From Hyaloperonospora brassicae (taxonomy: Eukaryota > Oomycota > Peronosporomycetes > Peronosporales > Peronosporaceae): a DNA stretch of 64,000 nucleotides. Position numbers and translations under genes: made by a program. The stretch covers positions 310,001 to 374,000 of the forward strand of contig CANTFL010001450.1 of the NCBI GenBank assembly GCA_947650285.1, read 5' to 3'. Under the pieces are notes generated by a model. That model saw only the letters and a program-made list of their open reading frames with translations. It made no database searches and was not told where the DNA came from. Positions 1 to 9,555 of the stretch are shown here, in pieces (the stretch's first letter is position 1; every line of letters starts with the position of its first letter).

Positions 1-397
1 CGCTGCCCGACCCCATTGCACCGGACAAGCGCTTGTCGTCTGTCCCATCTTCGTCCTCGTCCTCACCCGTCGTGCCCCTGGCCTTCTCCCGCGCTTGCTT
101 CGACAGCGACCCGCGCTCGGACGAGGCAATCGCGCCCGACGGGATCATAATCAGGTCGTCCAGCATGTCAAAGACACTGTCGCCGAGGTCCGGCTCGACC
201 TTGGCGAGCGACTGGCGCGCCCCTAATTGCATGCTCATCTCCATCTGCAGCTGCATCTGCTGCTGGATCTTGTGGTGCAGGTCGAGCTGGTGCGCCAAGA
301 GCTCTTCGTGGCTCATGGACGACGGCGGAGACGAAGACGCAGAAGAAGAGGAAGAGGAGGAGGAGACTGTTGCGTCGTCCGAGGGCGCAACAAACAT
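1..397 (-). CDS. 5' part of a Ser/Gln/Asp-rich protein of unknown function (runs off left edge)
   Basis: An open minus-strand frame begins at ATG 395-397 and stays open to position 1, giving about 132 codons with no stop. Residues 1-27 are a Ser-rich leader (eight consecutive Ser) ending at a second possible start, ATG 314-316. Next comes a Gln/Met/His-rich, probably helical segment (about residues 28-60), then a segment with a Leu-Asp-Asp-Leu core and an Asp/Glu run (about residues 105-120). Such low-complexity content suggests a nuclear or regulatory protein, but I do not recognise the family. The 3' end lies outside the window. Several longer plus-strand frames here are shadows; the plus-strand Glu run is the reverse of this Ser run. 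The start is an inference, because either ATG could be used. Confidence 0.55.
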   Translation of the reverse strand, partial: MFVAPSDDATVSSSSSSSSASSSPPSSMSHEELLAHQLDLHHKIQQQMQLQMEMSMQLGARQSLAKVEPDLGDSVFDMLDDLIMIPSGAIASSERGSLSKQAREKARGTTGEDEDEDGTDDKRLSGAMGSGS

Positions 398-435
398 TCC
401 GTTTTCCCCGCACGTAGAGACAATGAGACGGACGG

Positions 436-474
436 ACGACCGACCGACCGACCGACCGGACGAGCGGGTGGACA

Positions 475-505
<31 letters not shown>

Positions 506-580
506 TAGATCGACGGACCGACAGACAGATCGACAGATCGACAGACAGAGAGACAGACAGACAGAGCGACAGATTGACAG
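436..580. repeat. (GACC)n / (ACAG)n microsatellite
   Basis: A short GACC run (about 436-457) is followed by an interrupted ACAG tetranucleotide run (about 474-580) with GATC-like interruptions. It lies directly upstream of the minus-strand gene at the left edge, so it may fall in that gene's promoter or 5' UTR. Long open frames through it are a consequence of the repeat. Confidence 0.9.
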
Positions 581-1512
581 TCACCTCCGTCGGTCGTCGA
601 GCGCTGCGGCTGCTGAAGGCGAGGGAAGAGCGAGTGTTGCGCTCCGAGTGGCCAAAAACACGGAGACGCCGTGGCGCGACTCGAGACAGTGTGGGGGTAT
701 GCTCGGTAGCCCTAGTCACGGACGCGATGGTGATTGGCGGAAATTCAAGCCAAAGGGCGAGGCGCCTCTCCCGAGGCCGCACACACGTCGCAGATTCGCG
801 CCAGACGGGACGATAACCGCTCCATTACCGACAACGTCAGCGACAGCGTCAGTCGGTCGCACGAGGGAATAATACCCCCTCCCCCCCGCGCGCGCTGCTG
901 TCTTGTTTTTGGGTACGACACTCGGAGCCAGCAACACACGGCATAGAACGACGGCCGGCCGGGCAGTCGTTGATTGGTCCATTACCTCGCGCGAGATCCA
1001 GCGTGTCGACCGCGGGGCAGGCAGTCAGCTGCGCAGAGACGGGGCGAATCGCGCTGGTGGCGCTAGCCTCGCGTCGCCACGTCTCGACGAGCGAAAAAAG
1101 AAAAGCAGCAGCAAACGACTTACTGACGGACCGGTCAGCGCCCGCCCCCATACTGTACTACCACTGCTACGACTACCAACTGACTGTCGACAGTCCGTTA
1201 GTTGTCTACCGTCTTTTTGTGCTGGACGTGTGGATCGGCACGTGTTGTGTACAACAACACGCCATAAACAAGACCTGGTCTGCAACTAGCGAAACGACAA
1301 TCACTCTTGTCGCAAACAACGTCAGCGAGCGCGCGCGTGCGACGGTCGACGTTTTATAGAAAGCAACTGCTGCCTCAGTTGAAGTAGATGCTGTTCAGGT
1401 GCGCTTGCGCTGCCCACGACAGTAGCGTCCAAACGGGCCACAGGACAAGAGCAGGTCCCGTCACGTGCGACTGACTCCTCGTCGGTCCTTTTTGCATGGA
1501 GCAAAAAGAACG

Positions 1513-1585
1513 CACACACACACACACAGACACGTACAGACACACATACAGACACAGACAGACACGAACAAACGCGAACAAACGC
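1513..1585. repeat. CA / ACAG-type microsatellite
   Basis: A CA dinucleotide run is followed by degenerate CAGA and ACAAACG units. It is simple-sequence DNA in a gene-free stretch. Confidence 0.85.
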
Positions 1586-2226
1586 TCGACGGACGGTCTC
1601 AATGGCACGAGCCGTGCAAAGCCGTGCGCGCGGGGCAAACGACCAAGTCGGTCATTGTGGTCACCACTGTGTGGAACGGCACATTGCAATGGGAAACGAT
1701 TGGCGTGGAAAAGTGCGTGTGCGACCGACCGATTGAGCGACTTTCGACGGACTTTATACGCACAGTCGAGCGACTCGACAGTGAGTCGTCGATCGAATCT
1801 CGAGACGAGCGAGACCACAGCACTTGGAACGACGCAATCGGTCGTTGTTTTGCGTATTGATTGGGAGAGAAGATATCTTTCTTCGATCGCGATGTCCTGT
1901 GGGACGCTTTTTCTCGATTTCGTCAGCATGTGACGATTGTGCGTCATCGAAGCTGGAAAGTCAGTGATGCGGGGCCGAAATCGTGTACTTGAAGGCGAAC
2001 GAGACGCTGGGATTGTCGTGTTGCCGTGTTCAATACCGACTGGAGACTCCCGTGGTGTCAAGCAGGTTGAGAACTCCAGCGCCGATGATCAGTGGGTCAG
2101 CGAAAGTGAATGGGAAGCAGAAGGCTCCGAGCAGCACGAATACTTGCAGCCGGATCTCTTGGGTTCGAGCAGCTGCTACTAGCGCTGAAAGCAATGCTGA
2201 TCGTCATTCATCGACAGTGGTCACTG

Positions 2227-2895
2227 TCAGGAACGCACCCATTTGCATGAAGTGGCCACGTCTAGAAGCCAGTTGGCAAGCACAGCAATGTTAAGTGGGC
2301 ACGTCGCGCATGGCCGTGCGTTGACAATGGGCCATCTTGTCAGGCCAGGCAGGGTATACACCGACATTGCGGGATGCTGATTCGCGACCCATTTGGTCCG
2401 CACTTTGGTAACAATCAGCGAGTATGAAGGCAAGTCACCGCTAGCACGAACGGAGCTCCAGGTTGTATGGACAACGGATAGAGCGTCCATCAGAAGTTGC
2501 AGATTATAAAGCGGTTGGCCACTGGACGTCGCCAGTTGTCACGAAAGCGGGTGTTGGTAGAATATCGGACGGTTCGGCAGCGCACTAAGTCCAACGCAAT
2601 CAGCTGAAGCACCATGTCCATGCAAACTTGTCATCTGCTTGGCTTGCTTGACAATTTGGAATTGTGTGATGGATGAGATGACTTCCTTTCCATGAAGATA
2701 CGACAAATGCAAGCGGTCACTGTCATCATACGACATTTGAATGGTAGCTCTGATAATGATGCCACTCGTAAGTTGCGGCCAATCGAACTTGTCGTGCGTG
2801 AGAAACATCAGAGCGTCTTGCGCATCTATATGCGTATTGGCAAGATGCAATAACAACACGATGTCAATCATGAGCACACCGTTGGTGGACTGCAC
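2227..2895 (-). pseudogene. Coding-like frame broken by one stop, family not recognised
   Basis: A single minus-strand frame runs about 220 codons and is interrupted only by a TGA at 2539-2541. Both halves are in the same frame and have protein-like composition, with no low complexity. No ATG with good context opens the frame: it begins at a GTG and there is a stop just upstream. It may be an internal exon or a decaying gene. A separate minus-strand fragment at 3338-3661 also looks coding and could belong to the same old gene. I do not recognise a domain in either. Confidence 0.3.
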
Positions 2896-4647
2896 TACAA
2901 TGTGCGTAGCTCAATCATGAGCAGATTGTCACGCTTGCAGACTGACCACCCTTGTCCACTACCATCATGTACGAAGCCGCGTTGACGAGGTTGATGCAAG
3001 ACGGCGAAACCCAAGCCGCACTTCCTGTCTCGTCACATCAAGACCGGAACAACAGCCAGGGGGCGGAGCCGTCAAAGTCTGCAAGGTGCCACCGCGATCA
3101 ATTGCATCATGTGTCGCCTTATCGGATAATACATTGTGGGCGTGTCTCAGTTTTGCAGTTATGAGAAGTAGCGTGAATAGTGACTTGATTAGCGCTTTGT
3201 CGTCGGCACGAGTTTTGCGAGCCTGAAACGCACAAACACAGGTGCCGGGTAGCTGCGTGTGCTGAGTCTCAGTGTCATCCAGTAAGGGAAGAGCTCGCAA
3301 TCGAGGATAAGGCTGCAGCCTCATCGAAGGTCCCGGCTTAATTGATCGCATCCGCTCCGCCGACGCGGCAGGGTGGCCCGCGAAACCCCGTACGTAGTTC
3401 TCTGATACGTTTCATTTTCACCACTTTATCGTACAAGTTGTGGCTCGCATCAGCATCGTCAGCAGCGTTCCCACAATTCGTCTCCCATTTGTAGCCGGCA
3501 TCGAATATATACGCCTCAAGCACACGGTACACATCAAGCGACGCTCTTGCATCGCCCCTCAAACGAACCGGAGCAAGCAAAGTTGTCTTGATAAGTTGCA
3601 AACATTGAGCATCTGACTGCGCTGCATCACCTGCTATCTGCAGCATGCTTGATGAGTGCACTTGTCCACATGGTCATCACTGCCGCTTGCGACAAAGCTA
3701 TACGAGAACAAAGAGCGCTGCAATGTAGGTACAGCTTTCACCGAAACCGCCTGTCAGCAGCTCGTGCTAGTTACATTGGCGTCAGTCAACGCCGAACAGA
3801 ATGACAACGTGACCTCAAGACGGCACTTTCTCTACAGGTTTTGCGCACGTAAAATGATGTGGCAGCCATGTAACCTTCGCATCTTTCACCACTTTGCGTT
3901 GGAGTACTTCTGCTGCATGAAGACGACGCAAATTTATTCTCCAGATCCGGTATGGTTGCGGGCAAGACAGCTGATGCGCAAACACGACTGGCGGTACCCA
4001 GTCATTATTCGTTGCGCTCCATGCAAGGCAAATGGTCCGAGGTTGTGCATCTCCACGAAAAAACATACGCATGATTGTCAGCACTCGTAGCGTCGAAGTC
4101 AGCGATACCACAACAGCCACCATTTGCTCGAGAAAATGGCGCAGGTCAGTTTCGTTGTTGTCAGCCTCGGCGCACTCCTTCGCGGACCCCACTTGCGCTG
4201 CCATCAATTTTCGTACATCGACAAAACGTATTGTCGAGCTCTCACATCGAAACCCTTTTCAAATCGAGAGAATGACGACAGGTTGTATGCAAACCAGCGT
4301 ATCCAGTTGTCAAATATACCATGCTCAGCTTGCAGCTTCACGGAATGCACCGCCAGTCAACAAATGGCACCAGTCAGCAAATGGCTCTGCTCACTTTGCG
4401 CGTGCGTGTGAGTATACAACGCACGCCCCGTTTGTTGACTGCTAGATCAAATGCGTGAAGCAGCACCTTATACTCGGTGAGCGAGCAAATGAAGCCGTTA
4501 CACTGTCGACAGCTTTCGTGGCACCGCTTGCTCAAACAGTTATGGTCAATTGACCATACGGATACTGCGCGTCACAACTTCACATTGTCAAGCCAATACT
4601 GGCAGCCCCGCATCGGTGATTGCAATGCTCAAAACACCCGATCGTCT
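2896..4647. other. Decayed coding-like DNA, no intact gene
   Basis: Open frames are short on both strands. The minus-strand fragment at 3338-3661 (107 codons) looks the most protein-like, with a stretch of Lys, Arg, Tyr and Trp residues near its centre. It cannot be joined to neighbours by clear splice sites. The region ends at the stop codon of the SNARE gene at 4648. Confidence 0.35.
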
Positions 4648-5979
4648 TTATTTCTGCCTCACCTTCTTCATGTTCTCCTCCATGCGTACAATTTTGAACA
4701 ATGCAGCCGCCTGTTTATTCTCAGGCGTTCCTCGAATAATAGTGAGGGTCTTGCTGTCCGCTGACCCCTTCACGGCAATCCAACCTCCAAGTCCAAAATA
4801 GCTAGACAGTGAAAAGAGAGGAGTAGTCGACTTGCATTCCACGAGAAACTGCTCGTACGAGTTCATGTCCGCTCCTCGCACTTTCAGATATCCGTACCGA
4901 TTGATACCTAAGAAATGGCTCGACTTTTCGCTCTGGAAGCCCCAAACATCGCTGTCGTCGCCCAGCATGTACGCACGAAATGCACAGCCGTCCACTACCA
5001 CGTCGGCTCTAGACACACATACAAATGAACAATCAATCAGTAGCATGCAATTGCAAATCCTTTGCTGCTTGACATACCCTAGCAGTGCCTCTCCATCTAC
5101 GTCTCGTAAGAACTTTCCACTTTGTGTCTCCTGTAATGCACAACGAAAGCGAAAGACCACGGGAGTCTTTTTTCCTGCAATCCTGTTTGCCTGAATGCCC
5201 ACTTTTTTCAGATCATGATGGACCCGTCCAATCTTCGAGTCCATTCGGTCGAGCTGTTCATTCTGCGCGTCTAACGCACTTCCTAGTGCCAGCGACTGCT
5301 CTTTCAATTCCATGATCTGCGGTTCCAGATCGCGAAGGAATCGGTCGTGCATATCACGAACCAAATCATCAGTGTCTTGACTCTGTTCGTGCACTTGCTG
5401 AACCTGTTCTTTGCTCCTTTGTCGAGCACTATGCATTGGTCGTTCTTCACCACTTTTTCTCTCGTGAACACTACTGTAGTGCATCCACAAATGCTCCGAA
5501 GATTCAAACGTGACTTTACACTCGGGGCATATAAAACCCATTGCAATCTACAATCGAACAAGTGGCAATAGATAGCATAATTGTTTTTAGTACGAACAAA
5601 CCAATGAGTACATTTCGTACAAAAGTTCTAATCCATACAAAAAAAGATAGCCAGCCCAGCAACAACTACATCAAAGAACGTTGCGTCAACGTACCTCTAC
5701 CAATCCGTTATTGTTCGAACGTGGCGGTACAGTGGATATCTTATTATACAGCCAACCAGACCACGTCAGGCCTCGGAGAACGCGCTTCGAGACGTCCACC
5801 GCTGCCTGCGTCTCGTCCAGCATGCGCTCGCTGCGTCCGATCTGCTCCGACTGCACGCTGAGCGTATGCGCTGTTGCTCTTGCGACCTGCAGCGACTCGG
5901 CCGTGTCCCGCAGCGCCTGCGTATGGCGCTGCTGCCACTCGAGACGCGAGACCGATGTTTGCGCGCGCGGTTCGGTCAT
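4648..5979 (-). CDS. SNAP-25/29-like Qb,Qc-SNARE with EEA1-like C2H2 zinc finger and beta-trefoil-like C-terminus
   Basis: Three exons join in frame: 5695-5979, 5078-5547 and 4648-5008, giving 371 aa. The start ATG (5977-5979) has A at -3. Residues about 15-80 form a Qb-type SNARE heptad helix with zero-layer Gln43. It ends in a Gly-Leu-Trp-Trp-Leu-Tyr stretch like the SNAP-29 Qb end. Residues 99-123 are a C2H2 finger (Cys102, Cys105, His118, His123) whose opening GFICPxC resembles the N-terminal finger of EEA1. Residues about 153-213 are a Qc-type SNARE helix with zero-layer Gln190 in the SNAP-25-like context LDAQNEQLDR. Residues about 215-360 show short beta-rich repeats (KYL-like, FLGI, YLKV, EQFLVE) typical of a fascin-like beta-trefoil. 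No membrane segment or cysteine-rich palmitoylation patch is visible. Expected role: membrane fusion in the endosomal or secretory pathway, with the finger possibly binding a Rab5-type GTPase. SNARE motifs are firm; finger partner and trefoil are inferred. Confidence 0.82.
5009..5077 (-). other. Intron 2 of the SNARE gene (69 bp, stop-free, multiple of three)
   Basis: The donor is GG|GTATGT and the acceptor is GTCTAG|AGCC, with a CTGAT branch-like motif about 30 bases before the acceptor. The length is exactly 23 codons and there is no stop, so unspliced RNA still reads through. The read-through segment is Cys- and hydrophobic-rich, unlike the protein around it. Splicing restores a smooth Gly-Ala-Asp junction. 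Confidence 0.75.
5548..5694 (-). other. Intron 1 of the SNARE gene (147 bp)
   Basis: The donor is GAG|GTACGT and the acceptor is TTGTAG|ATT. Reading through the donor hits a TGA within three codons. Removing the intron keeps phase 0 and joins the Qb-SNARE exon to the zinc-finger exon. Confidence 0.75.
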
Positions 5980-6082
5980 TGTGACGTCTTTTGTGCAATT
6001 TTGTGAATTTTGTGTTGGGTGATCGAGTGCGTATCGTGTGCCCCATCTATTGCCTGTCACAATTTCCGATCCCAATTACTCA

Positions 6083-6356
6083 CTCAGCTACCCCCTACTC
6101 TATACTTCGTTTCTAAAACAAATCTAAGACCATCGATGGCTCGAGTGTGTCACTAGCTTTGTTTCTATAGTCTCGGATTATAAGTTGACAAAATTTCCGC
6201 GAAGTCATAGGACCCTAAAGCTCGAAGAACTTCGTCAGTTTTAGCTCGCGGCGAGCCACATTTGGCCGCCTCAGAAATCCCCGCGTAGACTTTTCTTTCG
6301 ATTTTAATGGCAATTTTCTTCTGCAACCCAATTATTAAGTAGACGAACTGACGTAA
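6083..6356 (+). repeat. Dispersed repeat, copy 1
   Basis: This copy is clearly alike, and in the same orientation, to 55025-55275. The best-conserved core (about 6240-6352) includes the near-palindrome GCTCGCGGCGAGCC and an ending ATTAAGTAGACGAACTGACG. Copy 1 carries about 28 extra bases near 6153-6180. It begins about 100 bp upstream of the SNARE start codon. Short open frames inside are incidental. Confidence 0.85.
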
Positions 6357-7309
6357 AAGTACCATTTCAGCAGTCTGAAAAGTGCAAAAATGGCTGTCTG
6401 CACCCTAAACGGCATTGTTTTGCCTGTCTATACCCGCTATTTACTGTAAATGACGCAGGCAATCATTTAAATCCATCAAAGCCCATCACGTTTTGCCACA
6501 CCAATTGCAAAGCAAAAAAGTTGGCAGCAGCAAACACGTTCGTATCCGATATAAAATAGACGTCGGGACTGACGATGCGATCAATACTTTTTTACGACGT
6601 CTTCGGCGGCCTTCCTAGTCAGAATCTTGCGATATACGTTCACGTACCGTCGCACTTGCGAGCATGGCAGCGGATGATGACGAGCGAGACGGATGTAAGG
6701 AATTTTGGGACCATCTGCTGATAGACTTTGAACGCGCAGTCGCAATATTTTTGAGTATGACATTTCGATTCTTCCCGGAACATTTCGATGAAGGGCAATT
6801 AGCCATGGAAACTAGGGCAGAATGATGTAATGACCGCTCGTAGTCATAGTCTCTTCCAAAGGTCCTTCTCGGCTCTTGAAACCACATTGATTATAGATGA
6901 CACTGCGGGCACAGCAACAATTCTCATAACCTGTGCCGCCGTATCTATTTGTTGGGGCGCAGAATGTTGGTGATTGTTGACTGATTAGTACCTTGATTGG
7001 TGTTGGAAACGTGCAAAAGACGTCAGTGCAGTGCGACAAGAGCTTTGGGATAGGCGTGTCGCTGGCGAAAAGGGTGAAAAAAATAAATATTGCACCGATT
7101 CAAATTTGATTGATGAAATAAAAGTTACAGTTTGGGTGGTGTGCGACATACTTAACATAATATGTGTCCGTCGATCAAGTTGCACAACGATGAGGATGGA
7201 ATAAATAGTTTCGGATAAAAATCTTACTAAGTTGATGAGTTGCTAACAGGCCTGAACTCACACGTGGTTTTACTATTAGCACCACTTTTCTACTACGAAA
7301 CTAATACTA
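6357..7309. other. No supported gene
   Basis: Only short unconvincing frames were seen on both strands between the dispersed repeat and the Tigger element. Confidence 0.5.
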
Positions 7310-9553
7310 CAGTCCTACTCCACTCATCCCTCTCTATAAAAAAAACTTTGCGCCCAATTTTTACAGCGTGTCTTATAAAAGTCTCTTATAAGAAATCTGA
7401 AAGGAAGAAGTTGCATGATATTTTTCAAAGCATGACGCGCCAATTATGATGAAATGTAGCGTTTTTCTACCAAATGAAGTCTCTCATGTCGAGCTGTTTT
7501 GCCCTAGCGTGCCGGTTCTTGCGATATAACCGACGACATCTTATCCAGATCTGACTGTATAATTCGCGTGTCCTCATTTGAGCGCATGAAGCACGAACGA
7601 AAAAGCAGGCAGCACTTTAGTGCTTCTTTTGCACTGACAGGCGCTTGATCTTCGTCTCTCTCGACTTCCGCGGGCTCCACTTCTGCTTCAATCAGAGCTT
7701 CTTGTTTTTCGTGAATCTGCTCGTGGTCCTTGATTTCGACATAATCATTCACGCTAATGGCTACACTAAGCGTATGAAACATATCAGCCAGATCGCAGCA
7801 GTATTGTTGGAAGGCGAGGCTGGACTGTCGATAGTCGTTTTGTGCACGCAAATCCTCAACCTGTGGTGCTTTGGTGATACCACTCTTGATCCAGCAACTT
7901 CGAATGATCTCCCCGGCAATACTGTTTCAGCTCTCAACTGCAAACTCAATGGCTTCTAGGAAATCTAGGTCTGCGTTCCATGTTTGTTTCGATCAGATCC
8001 ATGCGCCATCGCATATGAACTTTCGTGTAGCGAGCTTTAAACGATCGGATGATACCTATATAACATATAAGTAGGTAAGGAGATTAATGTAGTCTTCAAG
8101 CCGCACGTATATGAATTATGAGATTAATGCGTACCTGCATCGAGCGGCTGGATAGTGGAAGTCATGCTAGGCGAAAAAAATACCACATTGACGTTGTTGA
8201 GTTCTCGTTGGACCATGTGACTGGAAGTATTATCGAGAAATAGCAGGACTTTGCGATCATGCATTCGAAGATTAAATTGATGCAGCCACTAATCAAAGAT
8301 AATTACAGTCATCCAGGCGTTTGAGTTCGCAGCGTATACGATGCCACACTTCTCGGTCTCCACACCCTTAGAGCACCTTGGATTTTTGAACTTCCCGATG
8401 ATCATGGTGTTCAGCTTTTCACAACCACTTGCGTTGCAGCACATAGCAACTGTTACGCGTGACTTTACCCTCTTCTTTCCGTTGTTTCGGACCGTGAATA
8501 GGGATTTGTTCGGTGGCAAGTCGTAAAATAATGCTGCCTCATCAAAATTAAACACATCACTCGGAGAATATCGTTCAATCAGAGATCGAATATCAGACTT
8601 TGCTGCTTGCACATCCTCGATACATAATCTCCCGTTCTCGCCTATCGACGCGCGGCTTTTGATGATATTCCGCTTCTTGAAATTTTGGAGCCAGCCTTTG
8701 GAAAGCTTGAGATCGTGATCTTCGATATCAAGGCTCACTCGTAGTCGGAATGCTTTCTCCAGGACCAGATCTTCAGCTTTCCCGTCACACTCACACTCGA
8801 GAACGAATTTCAGCAGCTTATTCTCGAACTCAGGATGCTTTAAACGTCGTTTCTTTTTACATTAGGGTGAAAGACCTCAAAGTCGATTTCTTTCATGGTC
8901 ATGAGCCGATGCGTCGTTTATTTACTAATGCTTTGCTCGAACTGAATGCTCACATAAGCCTGTACTTCGTAAAAGCCGATGTTTGGGCGTTCATTGCAGA
9001 GTTGAAAGACCTCGTACTTCTGCTCTAGAGCGATGGATACTCGTTTTGTTGAACTCATTGGTTGCACGGGCTTGCTATTCTTGGGTGGACGTGTTGTATC
9101 AGTGGTGTGGTCGAGTACTTACGAAATTAAATTTTATTTCTCCCTATCTATCGCCTTACGAAGTTATTACATTTCTTCTTCTGTATCTATCGCCATGGCG
9201 TCATCAGTAATATGGGCCTTATAAGCTCGCCTATAATGACATGCTATATGTCTTTCCCTAGGTCATGTCTGTGGTTCTATGACGTTGCTGAATAGATTCA
9301 TGGCAAATCTTCGGCTAGAACAACTGTCACATCATATGCCACGTATCTCTTTCAGCATCAGAAATAGGGGTAGTGAGTCATATAAAGAGAGTTTACACCT
9401 CAAATGGGCAATTGTTTTTCGTTTCTTATGTCTTGCTCGCTTATAAAGAGAACGTTATACAAATTCCTATATAGTTCGAAATGTTCGGCGACTCTGTGAC
9501 CCTTATATAGAGGGTGTCTATTATATAGAGTCTCTTATAGAGAGGGTTGACTG
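7310..9553 (-). mobile_element. pogo/Tigger-type DNA transposon, non-autonomous (dead)
   Basis: The element is 2244 bp and flanked by TA on both sides (7308-7309 and 9554-9555), as expected for the Tc1/mariner superfamily. The right end, read inward, starts CAGTCAACCCTCTCTATAAG. The left end starts CAGTC and has the same CCCTCTCTATAA block at 7328-7339, after a small insertion. Subterminal TTATA(A/T)AGAG-like motifs recur at both ends. The interior holds a broken minus-strand transposase. Confidence 0.8.
7504..9058 (-). pseudogene. pogo/Tigger transposase pseudogene
   Basis: The frame starts at ATG 9056-9058 with an N-terminal helix-turn-helix (residues about 5-46). A CENP-B-type helix-turn-helix follows, with the GWLQNFKKRN block at about 8690. 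The DDE catalytic core is recognisable: FNFDEA (first Asp), LFLDNTSSH (second Asp) and IQPLDAG (third acidic position). An intron is likely at 8056-8134 (GTACGC...ATATAG), joining DAG to IIRSFKARY. Breaks seen are a TAA at 8918-8920, a frameshift in an A-run near 8860, a TAG at 8289-8291, a frameshift near 7960 and a TGA at 7927-7929. The C-terminal part then stays open to the stop at about 7504. The family normally cuts and pastes at TA sites; this copy cannot make a full protein. Confidence 0.85.
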
Positions 9554-9555
9554 TA

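Larger units (their letters stand above)
398..2226. other. GC-rich upstream region with microsatellites, no supported gene
   Basis: No convincing gene was seen on either strand. Open frames are short, overlap in several frames and have simple-repeat composition. The stretch holds a GACC/ACAG microsatellite (436-580) and a CA/ACAG-type one (1513-1585). The part nearest position 397 probably includes the promoter of the left-edge gene. Confidence 0.5.

Noticed and set aside
33..872. Long plus-strand open frame (279 codons) at the left edge
   Set aside because: Its Glu run is the reverse of a Ser run in the minus-strand gene, and the rest is read through the ACAG microsatellite. It is a composition artefact.
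9360..9545. TTATA(A/T)AGAG repeats considered as a promoter array
   Set aside because: They are the subterminal repeats of the Tigger element, with counterparts at its left end.
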